64,000 bases of DNA from JBPRGH01 sp051418055. GTDB lineage: Bacteria > Bacteroidota > Bacteroidia > Cytophagales > Cyclobacteriaceae. How positions within the stretch are numbered: the stretch's first letter is position 1; each line of letters begins with the position of its first letter. Below the pieces are notes generated by a model. That model did no database searches. It was given only the letters and a program-made list of their open reading frames with translations, and had not been told where the DNA came from. The translations under genes were made by a program, and so were the position numbers. This document shows positions 43,145 through 51,579 of this stretch, one piece after another. The stretch is from positions 62,001 through 126,000 of the forward strand of contig JBPRGH010000085.1 in assembly GCA_051418055.1 (NCBI GenBank). The letters run 5' to 3'.

Positions 43145-44962
43145 ATGAATATATCTTCACCACATTCTTTTCATATCCCGGTAATGGGCCTTGCATTCAC
43201 CATTGATTCACCTATAAAAGTGGCTCATTATGGTATTACTTCAGTGATTTCAATAATGGAAGACAATCTGATAGAAGTGATGCGTAAATACTATTACCAA
43301 CAAAATGGGCAATCTTATTTTCCTATATCTACAAAAGAACCTGATTACAGGGCAAAAAGAATTACAGATTACCTGAATTTTATAAATCGTATCGTGCATG
43401 CTAAAGTCGCTAAATTAAAATCCTCAACTTTTGAAGTTGGATCAGATATAGTGAAATACTATAAGATGTTGCCGGATAACTCTGAGCTTAAGATCTATTT
43501 CAATGAAATGTTGAATACCCCGGACCATCACAAGAAAAATCTTATGCAGCAGCTTTTAAGGGATCAGGTGAAACCTGGTTCTATTGAAGTTAACATAATG
43601 ACTAAGCTGGATAAGGATAATTTTGATAATAAGGGTGAAGTGCTAAAGGATGGATCTGATGCTGTTAGTGCACTTCGAGGATATGCTCAAAGTGCCTTGA
43701 CTAATTCCTCCATTGTTTTTTCAGCAGGTTTAAATCCGCGTCTTTACAACTATCTGGAAAAATTCCCTGAATTTGATGCTAAAGGTTGGGGTGTCTTTGA
43801 CAAAAAAGTAATTATTAAAGTAAGTGACTACAGGTCTGCGCTTATCCAGGGAAAATATCTTGCAAAAAAAGGAATTTGGGTAAGTGAATTTAGAATAGAA
43901 TCCGGATTAAACTGTGGCGGGCATGCATTCGCCACGGATGGTCTTTTATTGGGGCCAATTTTACAGGAATTTAAAGAAAAACGAGAAGAGCTCTCAGCTG
44001 CTCTCTTTAATGTATATAAACCTGCAGTAGAGGAAAAGGGAAAACAGGCTTTCGACAAGCCCCACCCCATTAGAATAACTGTTCAGGGGGGCATTGGAAC
44101 TGCTGAGGAAGATAACTTCCTTCGCAATTATTATGAAGTTGATGGTACCGGATGGGGAACTCCTTTTTTGTTATGCCCGGAAGCAACAACAGTAGATGAT
44201 CCTACACTCAATTTATTATCTTCCTCAGGATCAAAAGATGTCGTATTAAGCCATAATTCCCCAATAGGGGTACGATTTAATTATCTTAAAGGCACTAGTT
44301 CAGAAAAAGAAAGGCTCAATCGGATTGATAAAGGTAGTCCGGGAAGTCCGTGTACAGAGAAATATCTTAGCTTCAATACAGAATTTACAGAAAAGCCTAT
44401 TTGCACAGCCTCAAAGAAATATCAAAAATTAAAAATTGAGCAGCTTCAATCACTTGATTTATCTGAAAAAGAATATGCAAAACAGGAAGACAGGGTTTTA
44501 AGTAAAGAGTGCTTGTGTATAGGCCTTAGTAATTCCGCTCCAGCCAAATATGAATTTCCATTTGTAAAAAAATTAGAAGCTGTCACTATTTGTCCGGGAC
44601 CTAATATTGCATGGTTCTCTGACATTGTTTCATTAAAAGAAATGACCGATCATATCTATGGTCGCAGGTCTGTACTTAATAATAAGAAACGGCCACATAT
44701 GTTTGTTAAAGAACTGGAGCTTTATAAGGATTTCCTGTATGAACTGGAAGACGAGTTATCTGCGGATGATAAAGCCTATAAGCATGCACTGAAATTTTGT
44801 GATAACCTGATGGATGGAATAAATTATTATCAGGATCTGGTAAGGAATAATCTGCAAGAGTTTTCTGCAGCCCCTGCTATACAGGCGGTTCTTATAAGCT
44901 CACGGATTGAACTTCAGGAGTTAAAGGATAAAATTTCATTGGCTAAGGAAGAAATAAACTAA
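43145..44962 (+). CDS. uncharacterised nitronate-monooxygenase-like TIM-barrel protein with Cys-rich C-terminal part
   Basis: A 605-residue cytoplasmic protein. The N terminus (IPVMGLAFTIDSPIKVAHYGI, then SVISIMEDNLIE) resembles the flavin-binding barrel of nitronate monooxygenases. A central GLNCGGHAF (251-262) and an ITVQGGIGTAEE stretch followed by GWGTPFLLCPEATT echo the GGH and GGI phosphate-binding motifs of that family. The second half has Cys403, 420, 456, 458 and 483 (SPCTEK, PICTAS, ECLCIG, TICPGP), which could hold zinc or an Fe-S cluster. The last 100 residues are helical. Substrate and reaction are unknown; the relation to NMO is inferred from motifs only. Confidence 0.62.
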   Translation: MNISSPHSFHIPVMGLAFTIDSPIKVAHYGITSVISIMEDNLIEVMRKYYYQQNGQSYFPISTKEPDYRAKRITDYLNFINRIVHAKVAKLKSSTFEVGSDIVKYYKMLPDNSELKIYFNEMLNTPDHHKKNLMQQLLRDQVKPGSIEVNIMTKLDKDNFDNKGEVLKDGSDAVSALRGYAQSALTNSSIVFSAGLNPRLYNYLEKFPEFDAKGWGVFDKKVIIKVSDYRSALIQGKYLAKKGIWVSEFRIESGLNCGGHAFATDGLLLGPILQEFKEKREELSAALFNVYKPAVEEKGKQAFDKPHPIRITVQGGIGTAEEDNFLRNYYEVDGTGWGTPFLLCPEATTVDDPTLNLLSSSGSKDVVLSHNSPIGVRFNYLKGTSSEKERLNRIDKGSPGSPCTEKYLSFNTEFTEKPICTASKKYQKLKIEQLQSLDLSEKEYAKQEDRVLSKECLCIGLSNSAPAKYEFPFVKKLEAVTICPGPNIAWFSDIVSLKEMTDHIYGRRSVLNNKKRPHMFVKELELYKDFLYELEDELSADDKAYKHALKFCDNLMDGINYYQDLVRNNLQEFSAAPAIQAVLISSRIELQELKDKISLAKEEIN

Positions 44963-45011
44963 CAAATCCTGGATTAGCAGAGTAATTAAAATTTGTTAAT
45001 GTTAAACTTTG

Positions 45012-45027
45012 AATGATAAATGTCATT
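45012..45027 (+). promoter_or_regulatory. operator-like palindrome upstream of the cytochrome c gene
   Basis: AATGA-N6-TCATT, 16 bp. A TAGACTTTTG (-7-like, one base longer than consensus) lies at 45049-45058, which would put transcription near 45062 and the palindrome centre about 42 bp upstream, the class II position for Crp/Fnr activators. The hemolysin III palindrome has the same length and arm pattern. Confidence 0.5.
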
Positions 45028-45096
45028 TCAAAAGATGATATCTGTTTTTAGACTTTTGTGTTGAATTTTATAATTTTCTTATAAAACAAGACGATT

Positions 45097-45498
45097 ATGA
45101 AAACTGCACTATTTTTCAGCCTCTTTTTTATAATATCATCAGGTGTTTTTTCTCAGGAAGTAGAATGGAAAGCCCCCGAAAAAGCGAATGAATTAAAAAA
45201 TCCCATTGTATTATCTGACGAGGTACTACTGATGGGAAGAAATCTCTACCTGGAGAATTGTGCTGTTTGTCATGGTGAGGTAGGAAAGGGAGATGGAGAG
45301 GCGGTTGCCAGTCTTGATGTAAAGCCAGCAGATCTGACAAGAAAAGAACTAATGGAGCAGGGTGACGGAGCATTATTTTGGAAAATATCAACAGGGAAAT
45401 CTCCTATGGTTACTTTTCAGGGCGCACTAAAAGATGAGGAAATATGGCATGTGATCCATTATATTAAAGCTTTACCTGAGCCAGAACATAAAAATTAA
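45097..45498 (+). CDS. exported small c-type cytochrome
   Basis: A 133-residue periplasmic cytochrome. A signal peptide (MKTALFFSLFFIISSGVFS) is followed by one haem-binding CxxCH (Cys55, Cys58, His59 in ENCAVCHGEVGKGDG) and a likely axial Met104 (GKSPMVTFQ), as in class I cytochrome c. It should carry electrons between membrane complexes; the partner is unknown. It is a monocistron after a 134-bp gap, with an operator-like palindrome placed to activate it. No oxidase or reductase gene is adjacent. Confidence 0.9.
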   Translation: MKTALFFSLFFIISSGVFSQEVEWKAPEKANELKNPIVLSDEVLLMGRNLYLENCAVCHGEVGKGDGEAVASLDVKPADLTRKELMEQGDGALFWKISTGKSPMVTFQGALKDEEIWHVIHYIKALPEPEHKN

Positions 45499-45562
45499 AG
45501 ACTGCTGCTTTTTAAAAAAATTCATAATTTGAAATTAATCTTTGATCTGATTTTTAAAGGTT

Positions 45563-45578
45563 ATATTTTTAGGTCATT
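45563..45578 (+). promoter_or_regulatory. possible third half-site of the ATGA-TCAT type
   Basis: The stretch TTTTTAGGTCATTA shares TTTAGGTCAT with the hemolysin III site, but its left arm (ATATT) does not pair. It lies about 140 bp upstream of the secreted-protein gene at 45719. Weak. Confidence 0.2.
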
Positions 45579-45718
45579 AATCAAAGTCAACCTAAATCAG
45601 ATACTTATGAAACCTTCCACCGGATAAGAAACTCCTTTTAGTTACACCCTATTAATTACCTGTCAGGACTCACCTGAGAGACTAGCACAACTTTGTAAAA
45701 AAATCAACTTAATAAACC

Positions 45719-47458
45719 ATGAATTCTATTAAAACCAGCAGGATATTATTAACCCTGTGTTTGTTGACTGTTGCATTTTATGCAGCAGGACAAAAAGCCA
45801 ACACAAAAAATGTATATGTCAAATACATTCAGCCACCATTAAAGCCACTTCCGCCTAATGTTAAAACTTATATATTTCTACAACAGAATAATGTATCTAA
45901 TTTTAATATAACAGAACATAACCAGAAAAGACTCAGCCTTCCAGGGTATGAAAAGGTAAATTCTTCAGTAGAGGCAGACCTGATGATACGGATAAAAATC
46001 CATTCTATTAAATTTGATGGTCAGGTGGCAAAACAAACCTATCGAAAAAAGATAAATGACAGCACCTATGTAGATAAAATAGGTGGTGTTTATACAGTAA
46101 AAGCAGGGATGCGCACCAGCAGTTATATTAAGGACCTGAGGAATGACAAGGTAATCCATCCTGATAAACCCAAAACCATTGATAAAACGTTCACATCAAC
46201 AACCTATAGCACGTATAATGAAGCTGTAGCAGCTTACAATAAGCAGAAAGATGCTCAGGCTATGAAGGTAGCAAATGAAATCCTTAATGATGTTCGTGTT
46301 GCTTTTCAAAATTCAATTATTAATAACCACGGATATGCTTCGAAATCTACCATTGTGGATATAGCGAGAGGTAAAGGAAGAAAGCATGATTATAGTGACC
46401 TGGAGCAGGCTTATGAAGAATTTGATGGTGCCGTTGAATTAATAAATGAGACAGGATTAACGGAGGAACTTGAAAAGATCATCTATGAATGTATTGATGT
46501 CTGGCGTGCGGCTATTAAGCAGTATGAACCTGATAATAAGAAAGCACGGATAGGAGATAAGAACATTGGCTCCCTTTATTACAATATCGCCGCTGCAAAA
46601 TTTGTACTTCAAAAATATTATCTGGTTTATCCGCTATTAGATACTGTGGCAAGTACCAAAGGTCAAGGTATGGCAGCCAACAGATTAAGGACATTATGTA
46701 ACGAGCTTGAGATGCGCCATGACCAGGAGCCTACTTATGCCTTAGGTCCGGATGAAAACATTCAGAGATTGAATTACAGCCTTATCTATAATCTTTTTAT
46801 GAATTACGAGCTGACAGAGAAGCACCAGAACCTACAGGTACTGATGAGCTATTTTCCTGATTATGATCATTTGCCTGCGAAAGAGATAAATATTAATTCT
46901 GAGAATTCAGGGTTTTTGGAAAAAATCAGGTGGGTTTATGATGAAGAGGGAGATTTAACTGATTTCACTTACGAAGTGGACCGTGAAGAAGGGCAGTATG
47001 TGATGTATACCTATGAATTGGATTACGAGGGCTATGAATTAAAAGGTATAGATATAGCGGGTGAACGAAAAATAGATTTTGAATACTTTGGAGATGGAAG
47101 ATTAAAAACGATTTCACGAAAAAAGAATAATGTGGTTTTACAGTATACCCTGGAGTATGCAGAAGAAGGTAATAAAGCTGCTGTAAAGCTGGTTGTGATA
47201 AATGGAGAAGAAATGCGACCAAGCTCAGCCAATTATTTTGTTGTATGGAATGAAAAAATGAAGATCACCGACTATAACCTGGATGTTTATGCCGGTTCCA
47301 AATTTGAATATTCGGAAAATGGCGATCTCATATCCCAGACTTTTAAAGGCATGGATGATGATGTAACTGTTTCCTGGGAATATGAATATGATGAGAAAGG
47401 TAAATGGACAACCATGAAATATGGTTCTCATGCATCTTTTAAAAGAGTTATTAACTAA
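45719..47458 (+). CDS. exported protein of unknown function with YD-like C-terminal repeats
   Basis: A 579-residue protein with a signal peptide (MNSIKTSRILLTLCLLTVAF, cleavage near AAGQ). The middle (about 30-230) is beta-rich and carries a YSTYNEAVAAYNKQ stretch; about 215-360 is helical and may be TPR-like. The last 190 residues repeat patterns such as YDEEGDLTDFTYEVD, FEYFGDGRLKTISRKKNN and YEYDEKGKW, resembling YD/RHS-type strands. No lipobox, catalytic motif or T9SS sorting domain is visible. I do not recognise a family. Confidence 0.6.
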   Translation: MNSIKTSRILLTLCLLTVAFYAAGQKANTKNVYVKYIQPPLKPLPPNVKTYIFLQQNNVSNFNITEHNQKRLSLPGYEKVNSSVEADLMIRIKIHSIKFDGQVAKQTYRKKINDSTYVDKIGGVYTVKAGMRTSSYIKDLRNDKVIHPDKPKTIDKTFTSTTYSTYNEAVAAYNKQKDAQAMKVANEILNDVRVAFQNSIINNHGYASKSTIVDIARGKGRKHDYSDLEQAYEEFDGAVELINETGLTEELEKIIYECIDVWRAAIKQYEPDNKKARIGDKNIGSLYYNIAAAKFVLQKYYLVYPLLDTVASTKGQGMAANRLRTLCNELEMRHDQEPTYALGPDENIQRLNYSLIYNLFMNYELTEKHQNLQVLMSYFPDYDHLPAKEININSENSGFLEKIRWVYDEEGDLTDFTYEVDREEGQYVMYTYELDYEGYELKGIDIAGERKIDFEYFGDGRLKTISRKKNNVVLQYTLEYAEEGNKAAVKLVVINGEEMRPSSANYFVVWNEKMKITDYNLDVYAGSKFEYSENGDLISQTFKGMDDDVTVSWEYEYDEKGKWTTMKYGSHASFKRVIN

Positions 47459-47481
47459 AGTTGCAGATCATATGAGAAATT

Positions 47482-47508
47482 GGCCGGTTTAATAGCTGGC
47501 CCTTTTTT
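47482..47508 (+). terminator. likely rho-independent terminator
   Basis: Stem GGCCGG / CTGGCC (one G-U) with an 8-base loop, followed by CCTTTTTT, 23 bp past the stop of the secreted-protein gene. Confidence 0.65.
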
Positions 47509-47519
47509 ATATTAAAAAA

Positions 47520-47599
47520 GCATAAGTGTATGAGAAATCTGAACCTTTATTCCCGTCAAAGTGAGAAGGCAAACCATGATGCCATTTTGCATAAGTGTA
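47520..47599. repeat. 11-bp direct repeats flanking a short intergenic element
   Basis: GCATAAGTGTA occurs at 47520-47530 and exactly again at 47589-47599. The second copy is followed by GCCGACGAAGCAATCT, which resembles the widespread ACGAAGCAATCT intergenic repeat of Bacteroidota and other bacteria. A 40-codon ORF (47530-47652) runs through it but has no support as a gene. Confidence 0.35.
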
Positions 47600-47720
47600 G
47601 TGCCGACGAAGCAATCTGTTTTTCCATATACAGGTTATTTCGGTGGCCATGAGCTTTACATTATCCCCTCATCCTGCATCCAGAACCAAAAAACAGAGTA
47701 AATTGAAGCCGTAGGAATAA

Positions 47721-48668
47721 CTATTTTGAGGTTTCCTCTTTTAATCCCTCTAAAATTGTCCGGGTCATCTTATCCAGATCAAAGCTCTCTTTCCAGCCCC
47801 AGTCTTTACGGGCAGCAGAGTCATCTATGGAGTCAGGCCATGAATCCGCTATTTTTTGACGGAAATCAGGATTGTAAGTGATGGTGAAATCAGGAACATG
47901 CTTTTTAATGCTTTCTGATATTTCCTTAGGGGAAAAGCTAATGGCACTGATGTTATAGCTTGATCGTACTTTAATTTTTTCAGTGTCAGCTTCCATAAGG
48001 TCAATAGTTGCTTTTACGGCATCATCCATATACATCATGGGAAGGTAGGTGTCTTCTCTCAGGAAACATTCAAATTTTCTTCCTGCTACAGCCTTATAAT
48101 ATATATCTACGGCATAATCTGTTGTGCCACCGCCGGGAGCCGTTTTATATCCGATAAGCCCCGGATACCGAAGGCTGCGTACATCAACACCGAATTTCTC
48201 AAAATAATATTCACACCATCTCTCACCCGCCAGCTTACTTATACCATAAACAGTATTAGGATTCATAACAGTGGTTTGTGGAGTTTCAGTAGTAGGTGTA
48301 TCAGGACCAAAAACAGCTATAGAACTTGGCCAGTAGATTTTATCGAGTTTATGCTTTCTGGCAGCCTCCAAAACGAGTAGAAGGCTATCCATATTCAGTT
48401 GCCATGCGAATAATGGATTTTTTTCACCGGTGGCAGATAATATGGCAGCAAGATGATAGATCTGGGTTATTTTATGTTCATTGATTATTTCTTCTAAACG
48501 ATCTCCCTTTAAAGCATCAAGAACCTCAAAAGGGCCGTTCATTAATTCTTCACCGGGTTTTTTTATATCCGAAGCGATTACGGCTTCATTACCAAATTTT
48601 TCGCGAAGTGCCAGTGTTAGTTCAGAACCTAATTGCCCGCAGGCGCCAATTACTAATATTTTCGTCAT
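47721..48668 (-). CDS. SDR-type L-threonine 3-dehydrogenase-like epimerase
   Basis: A 315-residue extended short-chain dehydrogenase. The Rossmann motif is GACGQLGSEL, and the catalytic Ser and YxxxK are in SSIAVFGPDTP and TVYGISKLAGE. The sequence resembles the UDP-galactose-4-epimerase-like L-threonine 3-dehydrogenase of Flavobacterium, which makes 2-amino-3-oxobutyrate from threonine using NAD. The kbl gene 730 bp away encodes the next enzyme, supporting this over a nucleotide-sugar epimerase. Substrate is inferred from homology and context. It is divergent from the repeat-protein/kbl operon with 80 bp between starts. Confidence 0.84.
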   Translation of the reverse strand: MTKILVIGACGQLGSELTLALREKFGNEAVIASDIKKPGEELMNGPFEVLDALKGDRLEEIINEHKITQIYHLAAILSATGEKNPLFAWQLNMDSLLLVLEAARKHKLDKIYWPSSIAVFGPDTPTTETPQTTVMNPNTVYGISKLAGERWCEYYFEKFGVDVRSLRYPGLIGYKTAPGGGTTDYAVDIYYKAVAGRKFECFLREDTYLPMMYMDDAVKATIDLMEADTEKIKVRSSYNISAISFSPKEISESIKKHVPDFTITYNPDFRQKIADSWPDSIDDSAARKDWGWKESFDLDKMTRTILEGLKEETSK

Positions 48669-48748
48669 ATCATCTCTTTTCGGTCTGCGAAATTAACAAT
48701 TATGAATTGCGCTGCCAAAAAAGGATATATCAATTATCTTTGCTTTAT

Positions 48749-49399
48749 ATGGAAATGGAATTCCGGGAATATCTGGTAAAGAAGAAAATTGATCCTGATT
48801 TATTTCAGCAAAAGGAACCTGAAACATTTAGCTCATTCAAAGCACTCTTTGAGCAGATGCATCCTGAAAGTTTCACCATGCAGAAGCTTTTTCTGATAAA
48901 TATCATCAGAAGAAAGTATCAATTAGCTGTTGCGGATAAAAAAATTACAGAAACAGGTAAGGCTAAGGTTAAACCGGTAATGAAAAAACCAGTAAAGCCT
49001 AAAGAAGAAGATATTGTTGAAAAACGATCGGCAAGACCGGTGATGAGAAAACCTGCAGTAACAGCTGAAAAATCAACCGATTCAGCTAAAAAGGTAAAAC
49101 CGGTAATGAAAAAACCGGTGATGAAGCCAAAGATTAAACCTAAAGAAGAAGAGACATTGGGATCTGTGGCACCAAGACCTAAAAAGCCGGTAATAAAACC
49201 AAAAATTAAAAAAAAGGAAGGGGATAATATTATCCCATCGGCTAAACCAATAATGAAAAAACCGGTTGTTAAACCAAAAATTACTCCTAAGCCTAAAAAA
49301 GAAGGTGAGGAGAAAGAGGTAAAGGCAACTCCAAAGCCGATTATGAAGAAACCGGTTATAAAACCAAAAATTCAACCAAAAAAAAATAAAGAAGAATAA
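48749..49399 (+). CDS. Lys/Pro-rich repeat protein of unknown function
   Basis: A 216-residue protein. About 75 residues at the N terminus look globular (EFREYLVKKKIDPDLFQQ, then a helix MQKLFLINIIRRKYQLA). The rest is six imperfect repeats built on KPVMKKPVxKPKI, separated by acidic spacers, so the tail is highly basic and extended. Start: the ATG at 48749 is preferred over far-upstream starts; ATG 48755 is also possible. It ends 2 bp before kbl, so the two are co-translated. I know no family; nucleic acid or acidic protein binding is a guess from charge only. Confidence 0.65.
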   Translation: MEMEFREYLVKKKIDPDLFQQKEPETFSSFKALFEQMHPESFTMQKLFLINIIRRKYQLAVADKKITETGKAKVKPVMKKPVKPKEEDIVEKRSARPVMRKPAVTAEKSTDSAKKVKPVMKKPVMKPKIKPKEEETLGSVAPRPKKPVIKPKIKKKEGDNIIPSAKPIMKKPVVKPKITPKPKKEGEEKEVKATPKPIMKKPVIKPKIQPKKNKEE

Positions 49400-49401
49400 T
49401 T

Positions 49402-50598
49402 ATGTACGGATCATTACAAGATAAGCTTCAGAATGAGCTGGAAGATATTAAAGCTTCCGGACTTTATAAATCAGAAAGGATAATCACATCAGAGCAAGGG
49501 GCGGAAATATCTCTGGCCGACGGTAAAAAAGTGCTGAACTTCTGTGCCAATAATTACCTAGGGCTTTCCAGCCATCCTAAAGTAATAGAGGCTGCAAAAA
49601 GGACGATTGATACCCATGGTTATGGTATGTCTTCAGTACGTTTTATCTGTGGTACCCAGGATATTCATAAAGAGCTGGAAGAGAAAATAGCTGATTTTTT
49701 AGGTACAGAGGATACGATTCTTTATGCAGCGGCTTTTGATGCTAATGGAGGTGTTTTTGAACCTATTCTTGGCCCTGAAGATGCCATTATCTCCGATGCC
49801 TTAAATCATGCTTCTATTATTGATGGCGTTCGACTGTGTAAAGCCGCACGTTACCGCTACGTCCATAATGATATGAAAGAGCTTGAGGACAGGCTGAAGG
49901 AGGCAAATGATAAAGGTGCAAAGAATAAAATAATTGTAACTGATGGTGTCTTTAGTATGGATGGTACGATCGCTCAGTTAGATAAAATTTGTGATCTGGC
50001 TGAAAAATATGGAGCACTTGTAATGTCCGATGAATGCCACTCCACCGGTTTTATGGGTAAGACAGGAAGAGGTGTTCATGAATATCGTGATGTGATGGGC
50101 AGGATCGATATTATAACCGGAACATTAGGAAAAGCTTTAGGCGGAGCTATGGGTGGTTTTACTACCGGTAAAAAAGAAATAATTGAAATCTTGCGTCAGC
50201 GTTCAAGGCCTTATTTATTCTCTAACTCATTGATGCCAGCTATCGTAGGAGCCTCCATTGCGGTCTTTGATCTTTTATCGAGCACTACAGAGCTGCGCGA
50301 TAAGCTAATGGATAATACAAAATACTTCCGCAGCAAGATGACGGAAGCTGGCTTTGATATTAAGCCGGGTGAGCATCCGATTGTGCCAATTATGTTATAT
50401 GATGCACCTCTTGCACAGCAGATGGCAGAAAAGCTGCTTAATAAAGGAATATATGTAACGGGTTTTTTCTTTCCTGTTGTTCCTAAAGGTGAAGCGCGTA
50501 TCCGTGTGCAACTTTCTGCCGCACATGATCGCGAGCACCTTGACCGTGCAATTAATGCATTTACAGAAGTTGGAAAAGAATTAGGCGTAGTAAAATAA
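49402..50598 (+). CDS. kbl: glycine C-acetyltransferase (2-amino-3-ketobutyrate CoA ligase)
   Basis: A 398-residue PLP enzyme of the alpha-oxoamine synthase family that cleaves 2-amino-3-ketobutyrate with CoA to glycine and acetyl-CoA. The PLP-Lys is in GTLGKALGGAMGG, the cofactor contacts are in SDECHSTGFMGKTGRG, and the N terminus (CANNYLGLSSHP) and FFFPVVPKGEARIRVQLSA are typical. It acts right after the threonine dehydrogenase encoded divergently upstream. The length is the usual one, and the gene follows the Lys/Pro-repeat protein after 2 bp. Confidence 0.95.
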   Translation: MYGSLQDKLQNELEDIKASGLYKSERIITSEQGAEISLADGKKVLNFCANNYLGLSSHPKVIEAAKRTIDTHGYGMSSVRFICGTQDIHKELEEKIADFLGTEDTILYAAAFDANGGVFEPILGPEDAIISDALNHASIIDGVRLCKAARYRYVHNDMKELEDRLKEANDKGAKNKIIVTDGVFSMDGTIAQLDKICDLAEKYGALVMSDECHSTGFMGKTGRGVHEYRDVMGRIDIITGTLGKALGGAMGGFTTGKKEIIEILRQRSRPYLFSNSLMPAIVGASIAVFDLLSSTTELRDKLMDNTKYFRSKMTEAGFDIKPGEHPIVPIMLYDAPLAQQMAEKLLNKGIYVTGFFFPVVPKGEARIRVQLSAAHDREHLDRAINAFTEVGKELGVVK

Positions 50599-50618
50599 TC
50601 CAACGGGGCGGATGAAAT

Positions 50619-50651
50619 AAAAAGCTGTCTTGCTCGTAGGGCAGCTTTTTT
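50619..50651. terminator. terminator between kbl and cdaA
   Basis: Arms AAAAAGCTG / CAGCTTTTTT, with a G-U extension, 20 bp past the kbl stop and ending in a T-run. It lies between convergent genes. Confidence 0.83.
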
Positions 50652-50660
50652 TATCTAAAA

Positions 50661-50685
50661 TCTAATATCTAATATCTAATATCTA
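50661..50685. repeat. short tandem repeat
   Basis: The 7-bp unit TCTAATA occurs about 3.6 times in a row just before the cdaA stop codon. No function is implied. Confidence 0.7.
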
Positions 50686-50686
50686 T

Positions 50687-51568
50687 TTAAGCACCTGCCT
50701 CAGCCTCTTTAACCGACATTTCCGAACCTCCTTTAGAAGTTTCCGGTGCAATAGGCTCTTCCTGTTCTTTTTCAGCCAGTAAGTACTCATATATTTTCTT
50801 ACGGATCTCCTGAGGGCTCAGGTTATGCATGATCCTGCCGTTCCAGGCAAGTGAAAGCTGCCCTGTTTCTTCAGATACAATTAGGACCAGTGTATCGGTT
50901 GTTTCCGACATACCTATAGCAGCTCGGTGGCGAAGGCCAAATTGTGCAGGTAAATTATCATTTTCCGTTACAGGTAGGATACATCTTGCAGCTTTTATCC
51001 TACCATTAAAAATTATTACAGCGCCATCATGAAGAGGGCTATATTTATTGAATATCGAAAGCAGAAGCCGTTTACTAAGAAAAGCATCTAATATATCTCC
51101 GGATTCGGCATAAAATTTTAATCCGGAATCACGGCTGAAGACAATCAATGCCCCGGTATTACTGCCGCCAAGTGTTTTACATGCTTCTATTACCGGAGTG
51201 ATATTAAAAGCCTTGCCCTGATCTTTCCTTTTCCATATTAGTAGATTGCTGAAAAAATTTTCTTTATTAAAATCAGTTGTCTTACCTATCATCAATAAGA
51301 ATTTGCGTATCTCAGGCTGGAACAATATGATAGCGGCAAGTACACCAACGCCCATAAATTGCCCAAGGATCAGGCCCAGTAATTCCATCTGGGCGGCGCG
51401 AACGATTAGGAAAATAAGGTATAGGGAAAGAATACCAAGGAAGATCCTTACGGCAACACTTCCCTTCATTAGCTTATAAACCTGATACAATAAGAAACTG
51501 ACCAGGAGGATATCTACCACGTCCACCCAGGTAACTTCAAGAAATCCTATGTTAAATAAGTAGATCAA
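50687..51568 (-). CDS. cdaA: diadenylate cyclase CdaA (c-di-AMP synthase)
   Basis: A 293-residue membrane-anchored diadenylate cyclase. The N terminus has three transmembrane helices (about 1-90). The DAC domain follows, with the DGA motif in HDGAVIIFNGRI and the RHR motif in GLRHRAAIGMSE, both needed for catalysis. It makes cyclic di-AMP from two ATP. A Glu/Pro-rich tail of about 35 residues is extra. It is downstream of folP by 11 bp on the same strand, so it is likely co-transcribed. No cdaR or phosphodiesterase gene is seen here. Confidence 0.95.
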   Translation of the reverse strand: MIYLFNIGFLEVTWVDVVDILLVSFLLYQVYKLMKGSVAVRIFLGILSLYLIFLIVRAAQMELLGLILGQFMGVGVLAAIILFQPEIRKFLLMIGKTTDFNKENFFSNLLIWKRKDQGKAFNITPVIEACKTLGGSNTGALIVFSRDSGLKFYAESGDILDAFLSKRLLLSIFNKYSPLHDGAVIIFNGRIKAARCILPVTENDNLPAQFGLRHRAAIGMSETTDTLVLIVSEETGQLSLAWNGRIMHNLSPQEIRKKIYEYLLAEKEQEEPIAPETSKGGSEMSVKEAEAGA

Positions 51569-51579
51569 TATATTTATTT

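Noticed and set aside
47530..47652. 40-codon ORF beginning MRNLNLYSRQ
   Set aside because: It has no start signal or family match and lies over an intergenic-repeat-like segment.
48960..49390. Lys/Pro repeats read as a CRISPR array or minisatellite
   Set aside because: The repeats are imperfect, follow codon frame and lie in one long open reading frame, so they are protein-coding.
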